Shown in pieces: positions 47,431 through 59,594 of a DNA stretch of 64,000 nt (position 1 is its first letter; each line of letters opens with the position of its first letter). Position numbers and translations under genes: made by a program. This DNA comes from Metallyticus violacea. Lineage: Eukaryota > Arthropoda > Insecta > Mantodea > Metallyticidae. Below the pieces are notes generated by a model. It made no database searches, had not been told where the DNA came from, and saw nothing but the letters and a program-made list of their open reading frames with translations. Location of the stretch: assembly GCA_030762175.1 (NCBI GenBank), contig CM060837.1, positions 8,078,001-8,142,000 on the forward strand. Reading direction: 5' to 3'.

Positions 47431-49825
47431 AATAAAAAGCAACGTATACAGATAGGAAAGAAAGTTTCACAAAATCTATAGTTATGCATTGCTCGTCCAA
47501 GACAAGTAGTAACACTTCAATTTTAAGCAGAAGGCTCAATAAAACTTATTCTGCATAGTTACTTCCTATGAGCCTCGGCAACAGGCCTATATTGAACCAA
47601 CTGCTTCATTTCATCAAGAGTGTGGCAATGGAGAGACCTCAAGTGTACATGCTCCATATGCTCACTCGAGACTGAAACAACATCTAAATGTAAAAGTGCA
47701 TATGGTCTCATCATTGGACAGACCGTATATGACAGATAATTAGAAAAAAACACATTCCAATAACAACCCACCAATGATGATTCATTTAAAACAGTGTTGC
47801 TTTATTATATTTGTCTTCACAAATGTCATTAGGAAAAAATCCATCTCCCAATTACCCGCCATGGTTGCATCATTATTTCTGGAAAATGTGTCATGCCTTC
47901 ACCCTCATAAACCTAATTATCATGTAACCATCATTGCAGCATGAAAACAGGTCATTCCTGTAAAAGCAGATGTGTGTCATTTTCATCAACATTGATCTCA
48001 GTTCTGTATACACCTTTCAATAGGAAAATGGAGCAAGAAATGATCATCCCAAATACTCAAATCATGCTTCATAGCTAAAAAGGAATATGAGAGACAAACA
48101 GGCACATGCTCCTTTAAACAACTATCTATCTTATTATCAATCATTTCACTTGGCCACCTAACAAAGTCCTTACTTGTCAATAGCTGCACGTGACTGTACT
48201 TTCATTAAGGATGTTCTTTCATTCAAAAAATGAAAAAGCTTCCAAACCTTACTTATCTACATCTGCAAGAATATCCTTCCACATTGTAGAATATAAAAAT
48301 ATTCTTCTTTCAGGGAAGAATACTGTGTTGTTCATTATTCAATATGCAACACAATAAAAGCTATGCATGCAATAGGTGCGGTATGAGAAAAGTTTGCCAA
48401 TCTCCAACAGTACCTGAACAAAATGTTCATGGAATAACCTCACGCTTCCCCAAACAATCTTGACCATGTCATTTGTTTATTCTTTTCAAATGAAGCATGT
48501 GACTAAAAATGAGCACATTTTATATTGCTTTCTATTCACTTATTTTCAATATCAAATCATCCAAAGCAACATGTTGCCAGTTTCAGTGAAAATATTTGCA
48601 TAAAAAACAGCACATTCCATATTGACAACAGGAAATATTGTGTGCTACTCCAAATAAAACCAGACATCTATAATTATTCCATAAAATATCTTATCAGTAA
48701 AATGTTTCATATATTACAGCACTGTAATCTTTTGATTTTTCTCCTAAATGCAAATAAACATTAATCATAATTATTTATAAAAATAGGCTGACTTGGTGCA
48801 GGTAGTTTCAAACTTAAGTTTTCCCCAATCCTTCCTATCGTATTCATTACCTCAGTAACTCCAAACTATCTTTGCCTACATGCTCATGTGAAAGTGGACA
48901 GAAAAAAAATCAAAAATATAGAAAGAAAACACTATAAAATACCATTAATATATATTCTCTCAAAACATGGAATATCACTACCAACATTAACTTATTCAAT
49001 TATTAAACCCCTAACTTACAGAAAAAAGAAACTTTCCCCAGCTAAAACAATGCAACAAATACCATGAAATTCATCAATATCACACAAATTGAAGAAAGCC
49101 ATACTCCAATATTCAACAGCCTGCAAATGAGCTTTAAGGGTTCAAACGCACTGACAACACTTAATAATTCCAAAAGAACAAACTTAAAACTTACTCAAAG
49201 AAACTTACAATGTATTGATGTCAACAAAGAAAGCATTCATCAGTGGCTAGACAAATACATTCCCAGAGTAACAATGATAAAAGTGGCAAAGTAACTAAAT
49301 TGCAAAATGTAATACAAAATTCCAAATGTTGCTTCTCCACTACTATAACTCTCATCATTTGCTCCACAAAACCTCCTCAAAATATCATCTTCTGCTATAA
49401 CTTCAAAATTGATAATCTGCTCTTTATTTCTACATCCCCACCCCTCCAATTAATGCTGTATGCTTTCCTGCTAATTTTAATCATTCTTCTTTTATAAATT
49501 TATAACTGAAAGTGCAACATTTTTATACAATACTCTCTCTCTTTGTATTTCATGTTTCTAAAATAATATCTTGTGCTTTTGTATGAATTTCTTTCCATTT
49601 TCCTTTCACTTACCATACTTTGCTAACAGATTCCAAACAGCTCAGATGAACCACAAATACATCAACTAAGATCAGTATAACCAATACATGACAAACTCCA
49701 AATGCCAAATGTTCAGTAATGCAAGTACCAGTGCAATCACCATTCATTGCTATTTATTCTATCAGAGTCATTTGAAAACTTCCTCAAATAGAGTCAAAAT
49801 GACCACATAGCATTTTGAAACCATT
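47430..49825. other. Unassigned AT-rich stretch
   Basis: Several short open frames without recognisable domains or splice-site support. No repeat module identified. Confidence 0.5.
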
Positions 49826-49826
49826 C

Positions 49827-50742
49827 TCATATTTCAACACAATCTCCTTTGATGCTAATGCACTTGAACCAATGCTCCAAAGCCTTTATCCACACCTGCA
49901 AAAAATACCTCAATGGACCATTCATCCAACAAGGAATCTTCTCCATTTACTGAACAGATGTAAATCCAATGGAGACCATGCAAACCAATATGGCACATAT
50001 GCCATTATCCCCACTACCATGAACAGCACGAGAGCAAGCATTGTCTTGATGCAACAGGACTGTCTTCTTGGATAAACCCAGACAGTTTTACCACATTTTT
50101 CTCTTCAACAGGTCCAAAAGGATACCATCATACACTCTAGTGAGAAGATAATCCATTAGCAGCACACCTTCCTATCCCACAAAACCAATACCATCATCTC
50201 ATCAGTCAATGTCGCCCACTTGCCCTTCTTTGGCAGTGGAGAATCCTCACGCTTCCATTGTTAAAAACTGATCACTATTTTCTTTTAGTGACACTTCCAT
50301 TGGTCATAAAATCAGTGCATAAAGTTGGCACCATCTCTCTGAAATAGGCCAAACTTTGCTAACATGTATTTAGGCTCTGATTCACTGTTAATCCCGAGTC
50401 ATCGGTCATAGCAACCCAATGGCCAATGGTTATTTTTCAAGCACAAGTCTTCCCTCAAAATGGCAAATATACATTTTCCTCAAACACCCAGACATCCTTA
50501 ATCCACAATCCTCCAAACATTATCCATCATTTCTCATGTCATGATCAATTTTGCCCATCCACTCCATGAGTCATCTTCCCAGAATTCGCAGCCATGTTGA
50601 CACTCCAAGATCCACTTAGAGATGGTTGCCAATGGTGGTGCAGAGTTCTCTAAAGAGTATATATTTCTGTTGTATAGGCATGCTTCTTTACCAAGTACTG
50701 AATAACCACACCCTATTCAATATTTGCCTACCCCACCTTCAT
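49827..50742 (-). pseudogene. Mariner-family transposase, near full length
   Basis: About 305 codons if frameshifts are ignored (mariner is usually about 345). In order on the minus strand: MKVG at 50742, VVIQYLVKK and ENSAPPLATISKW (first helix-turn-helix), CEFWEDDSWSGWAK (family EDDPRSGRP), LREDLCLKNNHWPL, the region before the second Asp (QWKREDSPLPKKGKW, VLVLWDRK), VLLHQDNA with the second catalytic Asp at about 50040, SPLDLHLFSKWRRFL (family SPDLAPSDYHLF), and a C-terminus ALEHWFKCISIKGDCVEI before the stop at 49827. At least six stops or frameshifts. Tc1/mariner superfamily is clear; subfamily is not. Confidence 0.8.
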
Positions 50743-51640
50743 ATACACACCTCTGCTCTGCAACAAGCACCTACCATCATGGATATAAATACCAAACCAG
50801 TCATTCACATCAACAGCACCTACTGGGGAAAAAAATGGTAGAGCCAAGGAAGACCTGATGAATTATATATATGGTTGGAATGTAAAGGAAAGAAAGAAAC
50901 AAGGTTGAATAAAGAACTTGTATTGGTATATAGGACTTATTTATTTTACCAATCAGAGTCTCCCAGCCAGCGTTTGCAAATTTCATCTCTGGAGATAGGT
51001 TCCGCCCGCAGGGCGGAAAAAAAAATTTTTATAATATATATAAGTCCAAAATGAGGAAAACTGGAGAAAAGAAAGGAAGAAGGTATTATTGCAGCATTGG
51101 AAATGGAAAATGGCAAAAGCAAAGAAGAAGGCAATAGTAGTGGTAATAGCAGCAGCAAAAAATATTGCTAAAAGAATGCCAAATATGCAGAAAGCAAAAT
51201 GAACTGAGCAAAATTTGTTCAAACCATTTAAAAGTGGACAAAACTTTTGGTGCCATTAGAACATGAGCAACAAAAAGTATTTGTACCATTTAAAAATGGA
51301 CAAAACATTTGAGCCTATAAAAAAAATTGCGCATACAAGGACATTACTCGCAACAAATCAAAATACTTTGTGTAGGGAATCCTCAACACAACTTAATCAT
51401 TACAAATTTTCACCTTAGTCATTTACCAATGTAGACCATATGCCTAGTAAATACTACATTTAATAGGGAAAACTATTAAATGTTAATAACATTCAAATCA
51501 GGTAAATTACTAGTTTTAATACATTTTTTCTTCATCTCTAAATCTTTGCAATTAAACAAATCTGCAAGCAACTGATGTAATTGAATATTTCCATTCTAAA
51601 TCTTCATAATTCTCAAACTGGTAAATACAAGATTTAATCA
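50216..51640. repeat. Duplicated block, copy 2
   Basis: Partner of 1-1700. Followed by only about 500 bp of tandem array before PLE-9. Confidence 0.85.
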
Positions 51641-52150
51641 GTTCACCAGCTTCACATCTACAGGACTAGAGAGAGAGGGGGGAAGGGAAAAAAAAACAGT
51701 GGAATGCAGGAAAACCTGGAAAAATGTTTTGCTTTTTTTTCCCCTTCCCACATATAAATATCTCACCAGCAATTCACATCCAATTAGAAGGGGAGGGGGA
51801 AATAAATAAAAATCAGCAGAACTTAGAAAAACCCACAGAATATATTCCTCCCTCTCTTTTCTCCAAAATATAACTACCACATCAGCATTTCTCATATCTT
51901 CAGATCCAGGAAAGCCTAGAGAAATATAAATACCTAAACTGTTCACATCAGATACAGACTAGAACCTAGGGGGTTTTTCCCCCCTACCAAATATAGCTAT
52001 CTGGCCACCATTTCACATCTGCAAGACAGATTTTAGGTTTAAAAAAAAGAAAGAAAAAAAAAAGGAAAGAAACCCAGGAAATGGTGAAAAAATGAGCTTC
52101 TTTTTCCTTTCCCCCCCACCCATACGTAAATATCTCAGCAACAATTCACT
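51640..52150. repeat. Degenerate tandem array next to duplicated block copy 2
   Basis: Array modules CACATATAAATATCTCACC, CAGCAATTCACATC, AATCAGCAGAACTTAGAAAA and CCAGGAAAGCCTAGAGAAAT, in the same orientation as at 1700-22735. Confidence 0.85.
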
Positions 52151-52276
52151 TCAGGACTGACAAACTTGATCAAAAGGAAGGTGTTATTATGTGAAATTAA
52201 CTACAAAAATGTTAGTCAGTTAGATCTAAAATTGTATGATTTATATTTAAAATTAACTACAATATTATAAATCTAA

Positions 52277-52384
52277 ATATTGTACTTATGAAGCTGGGAG
52301 AGATTCTCCTGAAATGCATCTTACTTTTATGCAAGTAAATGGAGTTTAGTGTAAAAATATGAATACCTAAGTTTAGGATATTAG
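52277..52384 (+). mobile_element. Solo PLE terminal insertion with target-site duplication
   Basis: A 108-bp insert absent from PLE-8, flanked by AAATCTAA at 52269-52276 and 52385-52392. It holds GAAGCTGGGAGAGATTCTCC then TGAAATGCATC (hammerhead-like relic, 52291-52320), AAGTAAATGGAGTTTAGTG and AATACCTAAGTTTAGGATAT, as at the 3' end of the 58.4-kb PLE. Confidence 0.75.
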
Positions 52385-54604
52385 AAATCTAATTTGGAAA
52401 AATCTAGAATATAATCCCCACATGAAAGTAAATGTCTTAATGAGAAATAAAACACTAAAACTAAAGAAAAAATCTGCATATTGTGTAGTAAACAAAAAAG
52501 AAACCATTACCAACCTCAAGAAATCTGCACAGACAATGTAATTAATTGATCAAAACACCATTTCAATAATCTATATCTACACTTTCTAAATAAGGGTTTA
52601 GCTTCTCCAACAAAATGAAAGTTTCTTTGTAGATACAGAAATTACTATTCAAGATTAGGACGAATAAAAAAAAATAATAATAATAATAAATAAATAATAA
52701 AAACGGCCACCAAAACCAATGTGGGCAGATATACATAAAATAAAGCAGCATAGAAATAACTCTCTTTATCAGCAACACAATAAATACATACTTGACCACT
52801 TAACAATAAACATTGATGCAAATAAAAGCAGACAAAGGATACAAATTAGTGTTTCTAGACCACAATGACTATATTAAACAAATGGAGAGCCTACTTGGTA
52901 ATATGGAACATATGCTGATAATGCATGTTCCCTTTATGAGTGTGTCAAAGCTTATAACTGTTCTCTCGGGCAGATCAAAACCTTGCCAGTGATAAATGGA
53001 AGGTAAAAACTAACAACTAAATGCTTCCTAGGATTTATGACCTTTCCAAAATACACAAACCAAGCAAAAGCATGCATCCAATAGTTAATAACATAAATGT
53101 ACCAACCTACAAATTGGCTAAATGACTGGTAGTGAGATTTAGAACTTTTGAACAATTTCAAAGCAGAAGCACCACCAGTTCCTATAAACTGGTAGAAAAA
53201 AATAAACAATGCAGTGATTTCACCAGATAATTCCCTTGTCTCTTCTTATGTTGCATTTTTGTTCACTAGCTTCCAAATCAAAGACTGCTCCTTAAAAGTA
53301 TGGATGTATCGGTAGATGAAATTTAGGATTACACCAATGTTACAAAATTGCACATAGACCAAAAGTTCCTCACCTTTGGCAGAAAAATTTAGGCTTGGCT
53401 ATGTGGATAACATATTTGCAATACCCCCCCCCCCCAAAAAAAAAGATGCCTTACAGTTACTAAATCTGCATGACCTTAGCAATAAGTTCACTATAGGAAT
53501 TGAAGATGAAGGATGTTTGCCCTTTTTGAACCTGAAAATCTAAAAAGGAAACAACATAATTTCATTTGGTATATATAGGAAACCCACATGCACAGATAAT
53601 CACATAAAGAATAATAGCTTCAATCCTAAACCGCAACTACATGCCATTATAAACAGCCTTGCTCATAAATAAGTAGAAATTCCACTGAACAAGGAACAAT
53701 ACACAGTGGAGTACCACTACATCATCAATACTGTCCTCAACAATGGATTCAACCGTTCATTAGTAGATAAGATCATACATTTCAATAAACTTAAATATAT
53801 TCAAAGCACTCCACTATCTCCATAATAAAGGACAAAGTTTTAAAAAATTCACACACAATCCATGGGCAAAAACGGCATTCGTGAATATTTTTTTAAAATT
53901 TGATTTTGCTTGGTGGCACAAAATAAGTTTAACATTAAGAACCTTTTGAACATAACCATAAAGGATGTTATTCTGTCCAACAAAAAGCAGGAGTGTATCA
54001 AATAGATTGTTTGGATTGTGATGAGGTATATATAGACAGAACAATAAGAAATTTGGGAGACAAGATTAAAGAACACTTTAAAAAAGTAAGATATAAAGAG
54101 GTGGGTAAATTGGCAGTATCAGATCATTTTTGAACTTGTAATCATATCATTGCAAAAGATACTAAACTACTGAAAGCTACCAACAAACCCAGGGAAATAG
54201 CAATATGGGCTAAGATTTTCATTTTAAAGAATAAGCATCATGTTATGAGTAGCATTTATGCTCCTTAACTAAAACTTTGTATATTTTATTTAAACCACCA
54301 AACATTAGCATTGCCCTTATCTGATACCAATAAAGACAGTTTTCTCTAAAAAGAGCAAGTGCAAATAGACATATACCAGCTGTACTCAAATCCATTTGAA
54401 GACTCTTTCTGCATGAAAATGGGCATGTAAATTGGGATTCAAGAACCAGTCATTTAATGCAATCCTACCAAAAACTGGCAATGGAATATATGTATACAGG
54501 GACCAGGCTGAGTATGTTAATGTGCACTAACATGAATCTTTCTACCCAACAAATACACCCGCTTGTTGTTTTATTCAAATAAACAAAGAACAGTAGTCGG
54601 CATA

Positions 54605-54700
54605 GTAACTCTATTATACCTTACTTATAATACAGGCATTCACTCTCATCATCAGCTTTTCAGCATTTTAAAAAAATAAGTGAGGTATAATAGTGTTATT
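54605..54700. repeat. Terminal hairpin of PLE-9
   Basis: AACTCTATTATACCTTACTT is mirrored by AAGTGAGGTATAATAGTGTT. The left arm contains TTCACTCTCATCATCAG, which on the minus strand gives an intact CTGATGA followed by TGAGAG. Confidence 0.7.
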
Positions 54701-54767
54701 ACAATTGAATGACATATTGCTTCACTGTCAATCACATCTGTTTAAATAGGGTATTGTTTGAACTAAT

Positions 54768-54820
54768 GTTGCCTGTGGTGCCTCTGCAGCAAAAACGGGC
54801 ATTAAACAGCATTCATTAAT
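54768..54820 (+). mobile_element. SINE family A tail fragment
   Basis: CCTGTGGTGCCTCTGCAGCA then ACGGGCATTAAACAGCATTC matches the 3' domain of the SINE at 24781-25064. The body and tRNA-like part are missing. Confidence 0.7.
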
Positions 54821-54829
54821 TTGAACTAA

Positions 54830-56395
54830 TGAACGGAGAAAGTAGTTTATTAAAGAAAAATAGCTCAGAATAAGAAAAGTAAGTATAAGCATACAGGAAT
54901 CTTTTTGAAGATGTACCATATTGGGAAATTAGGTGAATGTTCAAAGTTTTAAGTTAAAATAAAAGGGGTATGGACAGCAGAAAAAGAATTAATAATTAAA
55001 AGAAAGAAAGAGTTGAGTCAACTGAAAGCATTGTACTGTTAGCATATTATAATTACAACATAATTCTTTTGTTATATTAATAATAAGCTTTTGTATCTAT
55101 TCTTTTGGTTTATGTGTTAATTGATTTGTTGGGATGTGCTATAACAATTGACGAGGGTCACAATCTGTAACATCCATAACTTTTTAATTTACTTAGCTTG
55201 CAATAAAATATTTACCATTTACAAAAAAGGAGTTTATTACTTACCAAAGTATAACAGCACAGGCAGAACCGCTGCAAGAGAATGAATCCATTTTTCTTTA
55301 TACTCTTCACTTTAGGTAGTCTGTAGATATCATCCTTGGTGGTAGTCCTAATTTGTCTAGAAAGTGACCCCTTGTACAAGCTTCACATTTCCTTTGGCCT
55401 GAGAATAGCAACCTGAAAGGGTGAGAAAAGCAAGATTCCTTAGTCCTGGTTGATATCTGTCTAGAAGGAATGTCTGAAATAAAACCCCTAGTCCTTCAAG
55501 TTTAAGGTGATTTAGAGGCTTGGTAATCCTCTGATGTAAAAAATACATGTATTGTAATTGGAGGGAAAGTAGGCACATGGATATGATGAGGAAATAAACA
55601 AAACTTAAGGAATATAAAGTCTTAGTCATTCCTACATTGCACTATGAACAAAGTAGATAAATGAATAATTAAAAGTGCAGAGATGCTGGATGTACCCTCA
55701 GAATTCAAATCGGTAATCATATTAAAAGGCAGGGTGTAAAATCTTTTAACTATAACTACTGTTTTTGATTCAACATTTTTTTAATTTCATTTACTGAAGT
55801 GGTCCTTGAAATTTCAAAGAATAAATTTTTCTTTATTCTGTTATATCTAAATTAATATTCTGATTAACACACTTTCTCTTTCTTGTTTATATCCTGTTCT
55901 GGCTGGCTTGCACACAATGCTTTAGCCTATTTAATGTACCATGAGGAGGCAAACTATGTTATCCCTCCAATGCTCCTGTTAAGACTAATACTTTGTCACA
56001 TTCAATGCTAATTGCGTAATAAAATGATAAAACCAAGATTTCTCAAACTTCTTGGATTAAACCTGAGTTGTAACTTTAATATTATATTCTGACTTGGTTT
56101 AATCATGACTATAGCACAATATCCCTCTAAATATCTATCCAAAATACAGAGGTTATACCTAAATCAAGAAAATGAACATCAAACATTAACGCTGTTAAAG
56201 AGAGATTTTAGAAATAAATGTAATTAAAAAAAAAAACTAAAGGAAATTTTGTAAAACTCACTTTAGGCTAAACATTTAATTCTGTTGTGCTGCAAATACA
56301 TTTAAAAATGTGGAAATAAGCAGTTTTACTTGGATTTGCAAGGATATATATATTGTTTTCTCTGATTATCTCATGTCAGATTATAACTTGTATCA
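54830..56395. other. Unassigned AT-rich stretch
   Basis: No feature recognised. Confidence 0.5.
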
Positions 56396-56659
56396 GGTAG
56401 CATTTTCTTTTAGATACTTTATTTATATCATTAATGTTTTAAAAAATAAAATACTCCATGATCATTATATAAAATGTAACTGAAAAGAGAAGCCTTTGCA
56501 AAAGCTGGATTTGACAAGAAGAATGTAAAACATGTAACCCAAGTTCTGTATTCATTCATAAACGTTTTATTTTTCACCAACCTAAATCCAAATAGTAAAG
56601 TATGTCCTAAGCTTAGGTATTCATTTTTTACACTGAAATCCATTTACTTACATAAAATT

Positions 56660-56693
56660 AGATGTGTTTCGGGAGAATCCCTCCCATCTTCAG
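56660..56693 (-). ncRNA. Hammerhead-like core in distal duplicated unit
   Basis: On the minus strand: perfect CTGAAGA, T, stem GGGAG/CTCCC with loop GGATT, then GAAACACATC. Core positions are complete; the site after GAAAC reads ATC. Confidence 0.45.
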
Positions 56694-57039
56694 TTGCTCA
56701 CTGAACCGCCATTACTCGAAACGATGGTTAGGCACTCGGGAGTTCCTGTGTTGCCATCTGTTCACTGAAGCAGGAAATGGATAGCATTTTCTTTTAGATA
56801 CTTTATATCATTAATGTTTTAAAAAATAAAATACTCCATGATCATTATATAAAATGTAACTGAAAGGAGAAGCCTTTGCAAAAGCTGGATTTGACAAGAA
56901 GAATGTAAAACATGTAACCCAAGTTCTGTATTCATTCATAAATGTTTTATTTTTCACCAACCTAAATCCAAATAGTAAAGTATGTCCTAAGCTTAGGTAT
57001 TCATTTTTTACACTGAACTCCATTTACTTACATAAAATT

Positions 57040-57073
57040 AGATGTGTTTCGGGAGAATCCCTCCCATCTTCAG
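57040..57073 (-). ncRNA. Hammerhead-like core in proximal duplicated unit
   Basis: Identical to the core at 56660-56693. Lies about 70 bp beyond the end of the PLE-10 frame. Confidence 0.45.
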
Positions 57074-57141
57074 TTGCTCACTGAACCGCCGTTACTCGAA
57101 ACGATGGTTAGGCACTCGGGAGTTCCTGTGTTGCCATCTGT

Positions 57142-57534
57142 TCACTGAAGCAGGAAATGGCTGAGTTCATCTATAGGAGAAAATACAAAGTTCATTAGGT
57201 TTTCTATATTTTTTAATATGAAAATATTTTCCCAAGTGGATAACTCCACTGGGTTGTGAAGATGTTTCAGCAGTTTAAATTCCGGTTTTATTTTATGGTT
57301 TTTGGTCCAAAAGTGAGCTGCTACTGCTGATTTATCCACATGCTTAAGCCGAATATTCCTAAAATGTTCTTTCTTCCAAATTTCTAAATTTCTGTTTGTT
57401 TTCCCTATGCAGCTCTGTTCACAATCTGCGCATTTTATTACATAAATTCCTGCTTTTTGTTCTGTTGGTATGGAGTCTTTTACTGTGCAACCTAATAAAT
57501 TCCTGATATTATATCTGTTCTTTGGGGCTAACAT
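57142..57534 (-). pseudogene. PLE-10 GIY-YIG endonuclease
   Basis: Open for 130 codons. RYNIRNLLGC then AGIYVIKCADCEQSCIGKTN: GIY present, YIG changed to CIG. KEHFRNIRLKHVDKSAVAAH and FWTKNHKIKPEF, then PVELSTWENIFILKNIENLM, complete the domain. One of the longest endonuclease frames in the window. Confidence 0.9.
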
Positions 57535-57776
57535 TATCCCATGTTCTTTGAAAATTTTCTTGATCTTGTTCTGGTAAATTGGATGTTAGGTGAAACTTTT
57601 GAATTTGTATCCTCCTTTTGTGTTTTTAAGTGTGGAAACTTCTCTTATCTCTTTTTGTCTTTTAGATTTATTGATAATTTTTATCACTGTGTCTTTGTTG
57701 AAACCATTGGTTATAGCTATCTTTATTATTTGTTGGTATTCTATTTTGTACTCTGCTGCTGTGATTGAAATATTCA

Positions 57777-58080
57777 TCAATCTGTGTTCCAAACTGTGAA
57801 ACACTGCTTATTTATGTGGAACGGGATTATAACTCTCATTTTTGATGTAATTTTCTGTGTGTTTCTTTTATGTAAATTCCAAAATTCAAACAATCTCCAT
57901 TTCTTATAATTTTTAAATTTAGAAATGGTAGCCACCCACTTCTCTCTTCTTCTATGGTTAAACTGTATAGACTGATGTTGCACATTAAAAAGTTTCAGGG
58001 CATCTATTGAGTGTTTCTTCTGTATTATTGCAAAAATGTCACCCACATACCTATACCATGACTTGAAAATTAAGACATTT
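57777..58080 (-). pseudogene. PLE-10 RT motif C and thumb
   Basis: FKSWYRYVGDIFAIIQKKHS is motif C; the first Asp of YVDD is Gly. Then IDALKLFNVQ and a frameshift into NKNHT-type linker. A stop-containing linker at 57804-57586 has QKEIREVSTLKNTKGGYK. Confidence 0.85.
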
Positions 58081-58420
58081 TTTGGGCAAAACAAAGAGAA
58101 ATTTGGAAATTCGGAGGAAAGAAGATTTTAGGGATATTCGGTTTAAGCAGATGGGCATATCAGTAGTAGCAGCTCACTTTTGTACCAAAAACCATGAAAT
58201 AAAACTGAAAATTAAACTACTGAAACATCTTCAGAACCCATTGGAGTTATTCACTTGGGAAAAAATTGTTATATTAAAAAATAGAAAAAAACTAATAAAT
58301 TTTGAATTGCCTCCTATGGATGAACTCAGCAATTTCCTATTTCAACCAACAGAGGCCACCACAGAAACATCTGGTTGTCCAGCCATCATTTCGAGTAACA
58401 GTGGTTCGGTGAACAACTGA
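58080..58420 (+). pseudogene. PLE-10b GIY-YIG, C-terminal part
   Basis: GKTKRNLEIRRKEDFRDIRF then SVVAAHFCTKNHEIKLKIKL and PLELFTWEKIVILKNRKKLI. The HFW motif reads HFC. The N-terminal GIY half is missing. The frame continues into the terminal region. Confidence 0.9.
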
Positions 58421-58449
58421 AGATGAGAGAGATTCTCCCGAATTGCATC
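58417..58449 (+). ncRNA. Hammerhead-like core of PLE-10b
   Basis: CTGAAGA, T, stem GAGAG...CTCCC (imperfect), then GAATTGCATC. The GAAAC is changed to GAATT. Confidence 0.4.
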
Positions 58450-58559
58450 TTACTTTTATTTAAGTAAGTGGAATTTAGTGTAAAAAAATGAATACGTAAG
58501 TTTAGGATATATTACCACTCCAATGTCAACAGCTTCGTAAATACAATATCTTTTTAGTA

Positions 58560-59590
58560 TTTAATCTTTACCTTACTATCATTTTTATATTTGCCCTACT
58601 TTCATAGTTTACTAATTTTATAGCATTATTTTAAAGCATTCCTGGTCAGATGAAATTCCATTACACAAGTAATTAAAAATGGTGCCATTATAAAAGAGAA
58701 GGTTTAACTATGTGATCACTTTAAAAAATTAAATCTACATGTATTTTACTTACTTTCATAGATGACTAATTTTATAGGAATATTTTTAAGCATTGCTGGT
58801 CAGTTGAGATTCCATTACATAAGTAATTAAAAATGGTAATATTATAAAACACAGGGTTTAATTCTGTTATAACTTTAAAAAATTAAATCTATATTTTATA
58901 CAAGCGCAGTCTCAATGGGCAGAATTGAACAAACTGGGCTTTGAACTGATTCCTCCTGCATATTATTCTTGGAAAAACCTCACTAGAGACTTCTCCCTCT
59001 TCCCATAACATTTGGTTCAGTGGGAAGATCTTTTTTTCAACGAGCACTTCAATGAAGCTGTCAATACTTTTGCAGAGCTTGACATAATCTATTTTCCCAA
59101 TCAGTGCATGAAGTGTATAGATCATTATGGTGACTATGTTAAGAAATAACATTTATATTTTAAAAAATACTTTGCTGACAAAACTTTTTCAATCACTCTG
59201 ATACATTGAATGAGATCTATATTGAAAAATGTGTGCTTTTTGGAGGAATATACTTACCCCAAACAAATTACCGGATCTGCATTGAATGGTACATATAAGG
59301 GTGAAGTTCCTTCTCGCTTTCTGATAGAAAGTTATCCAGGTCGAATTCTTTCATTTGGAAATGTTTCAGGACTACCATGCACCATTACTGAGGAAATGAG
59401 TATCTCCATGCCAAGAAGCTGTAGTTTTCTGAAAAAGAATATAACTTCTATTATAAAATATAATGGCAAAGTACTTTCAGAGCCTAGAATTTGGATTTGT
59501 TTTACTTACGGATGCTCTTTAACATCTCAGGTCTTCAGCATCCCATTCAATTCAGGACGTGAAACTGCAGACAAATTTTGCTCAGAGATC
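58560..59590. other. Unassigned stretch
   Basis: Two near-copies of about 130 bp (TTTTACTTACTTTCATAG..., TTTTTAAGCATTGCTGGTCA at about 58610-58700 and 58745-58850) form a small imperfect tandem repeat. The 141-codon open frame at 59210-59635 has no recognisable domain, and its end overlaps the SINE below. Confidence 0.5.
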
Positions 59591-59594
59591 TCTT

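Larger units (their letters stand above)
52160..54700 (+). mobile_element. PLE-9: degraded Penelope-like element, sister of PLE-8
   Basis: Same layout as PLE-8, plus a 108-bp insertion at 52277-52384. Traces of the RT are visible: KFLTFPKYTNQAKACIQ-like near 53045, motif A relics near 53240, a motif C-like YVDNIFAIP near 53400. The GIY-YIG relic lies near 53980-54130 (GVYQIDCLDCDEVYID then RTIRNLGDKIKEHFKKVRYK). The 3' part ends in a hairpin. No intact domain. Confidence 0.8.
56399..57163 (-). repeat. Tandem duplication of about 385 bp including a PLE 3' end
   Basis: 56399-56782 and 56783-57163 are nearly identical (the main difference is a 4-bp TTAT in the first). Each unit has about 200 bp of unassigned sequence, followed by the terminal region of PLE-10 read on the minus strand. 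The second unit runs directly into the PLE-10 coding part. Confidence 0.9.
57142..58080 (-). mobile_element. PLE-10: minus-strand half of a head-to-head pair
   Basis: 5'-truncated just before RT motif C and complete to the 3' end. Joined at about 58080 to a plus-strand fragment of the same family (58080-58560), so the two lie head to head. Confidence 0.85.
58080..58560 (+). mobile_element. PLE-10b: plus-strand half of the head-to-head pair
   Basis: Begins inside the GIY-YIG domain and runs to the 3' terminus, TATTACCACTCCAATGTCAA then CAGCTTCGTAAATACAATA near 58510-58550. Confidence 0.85.
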
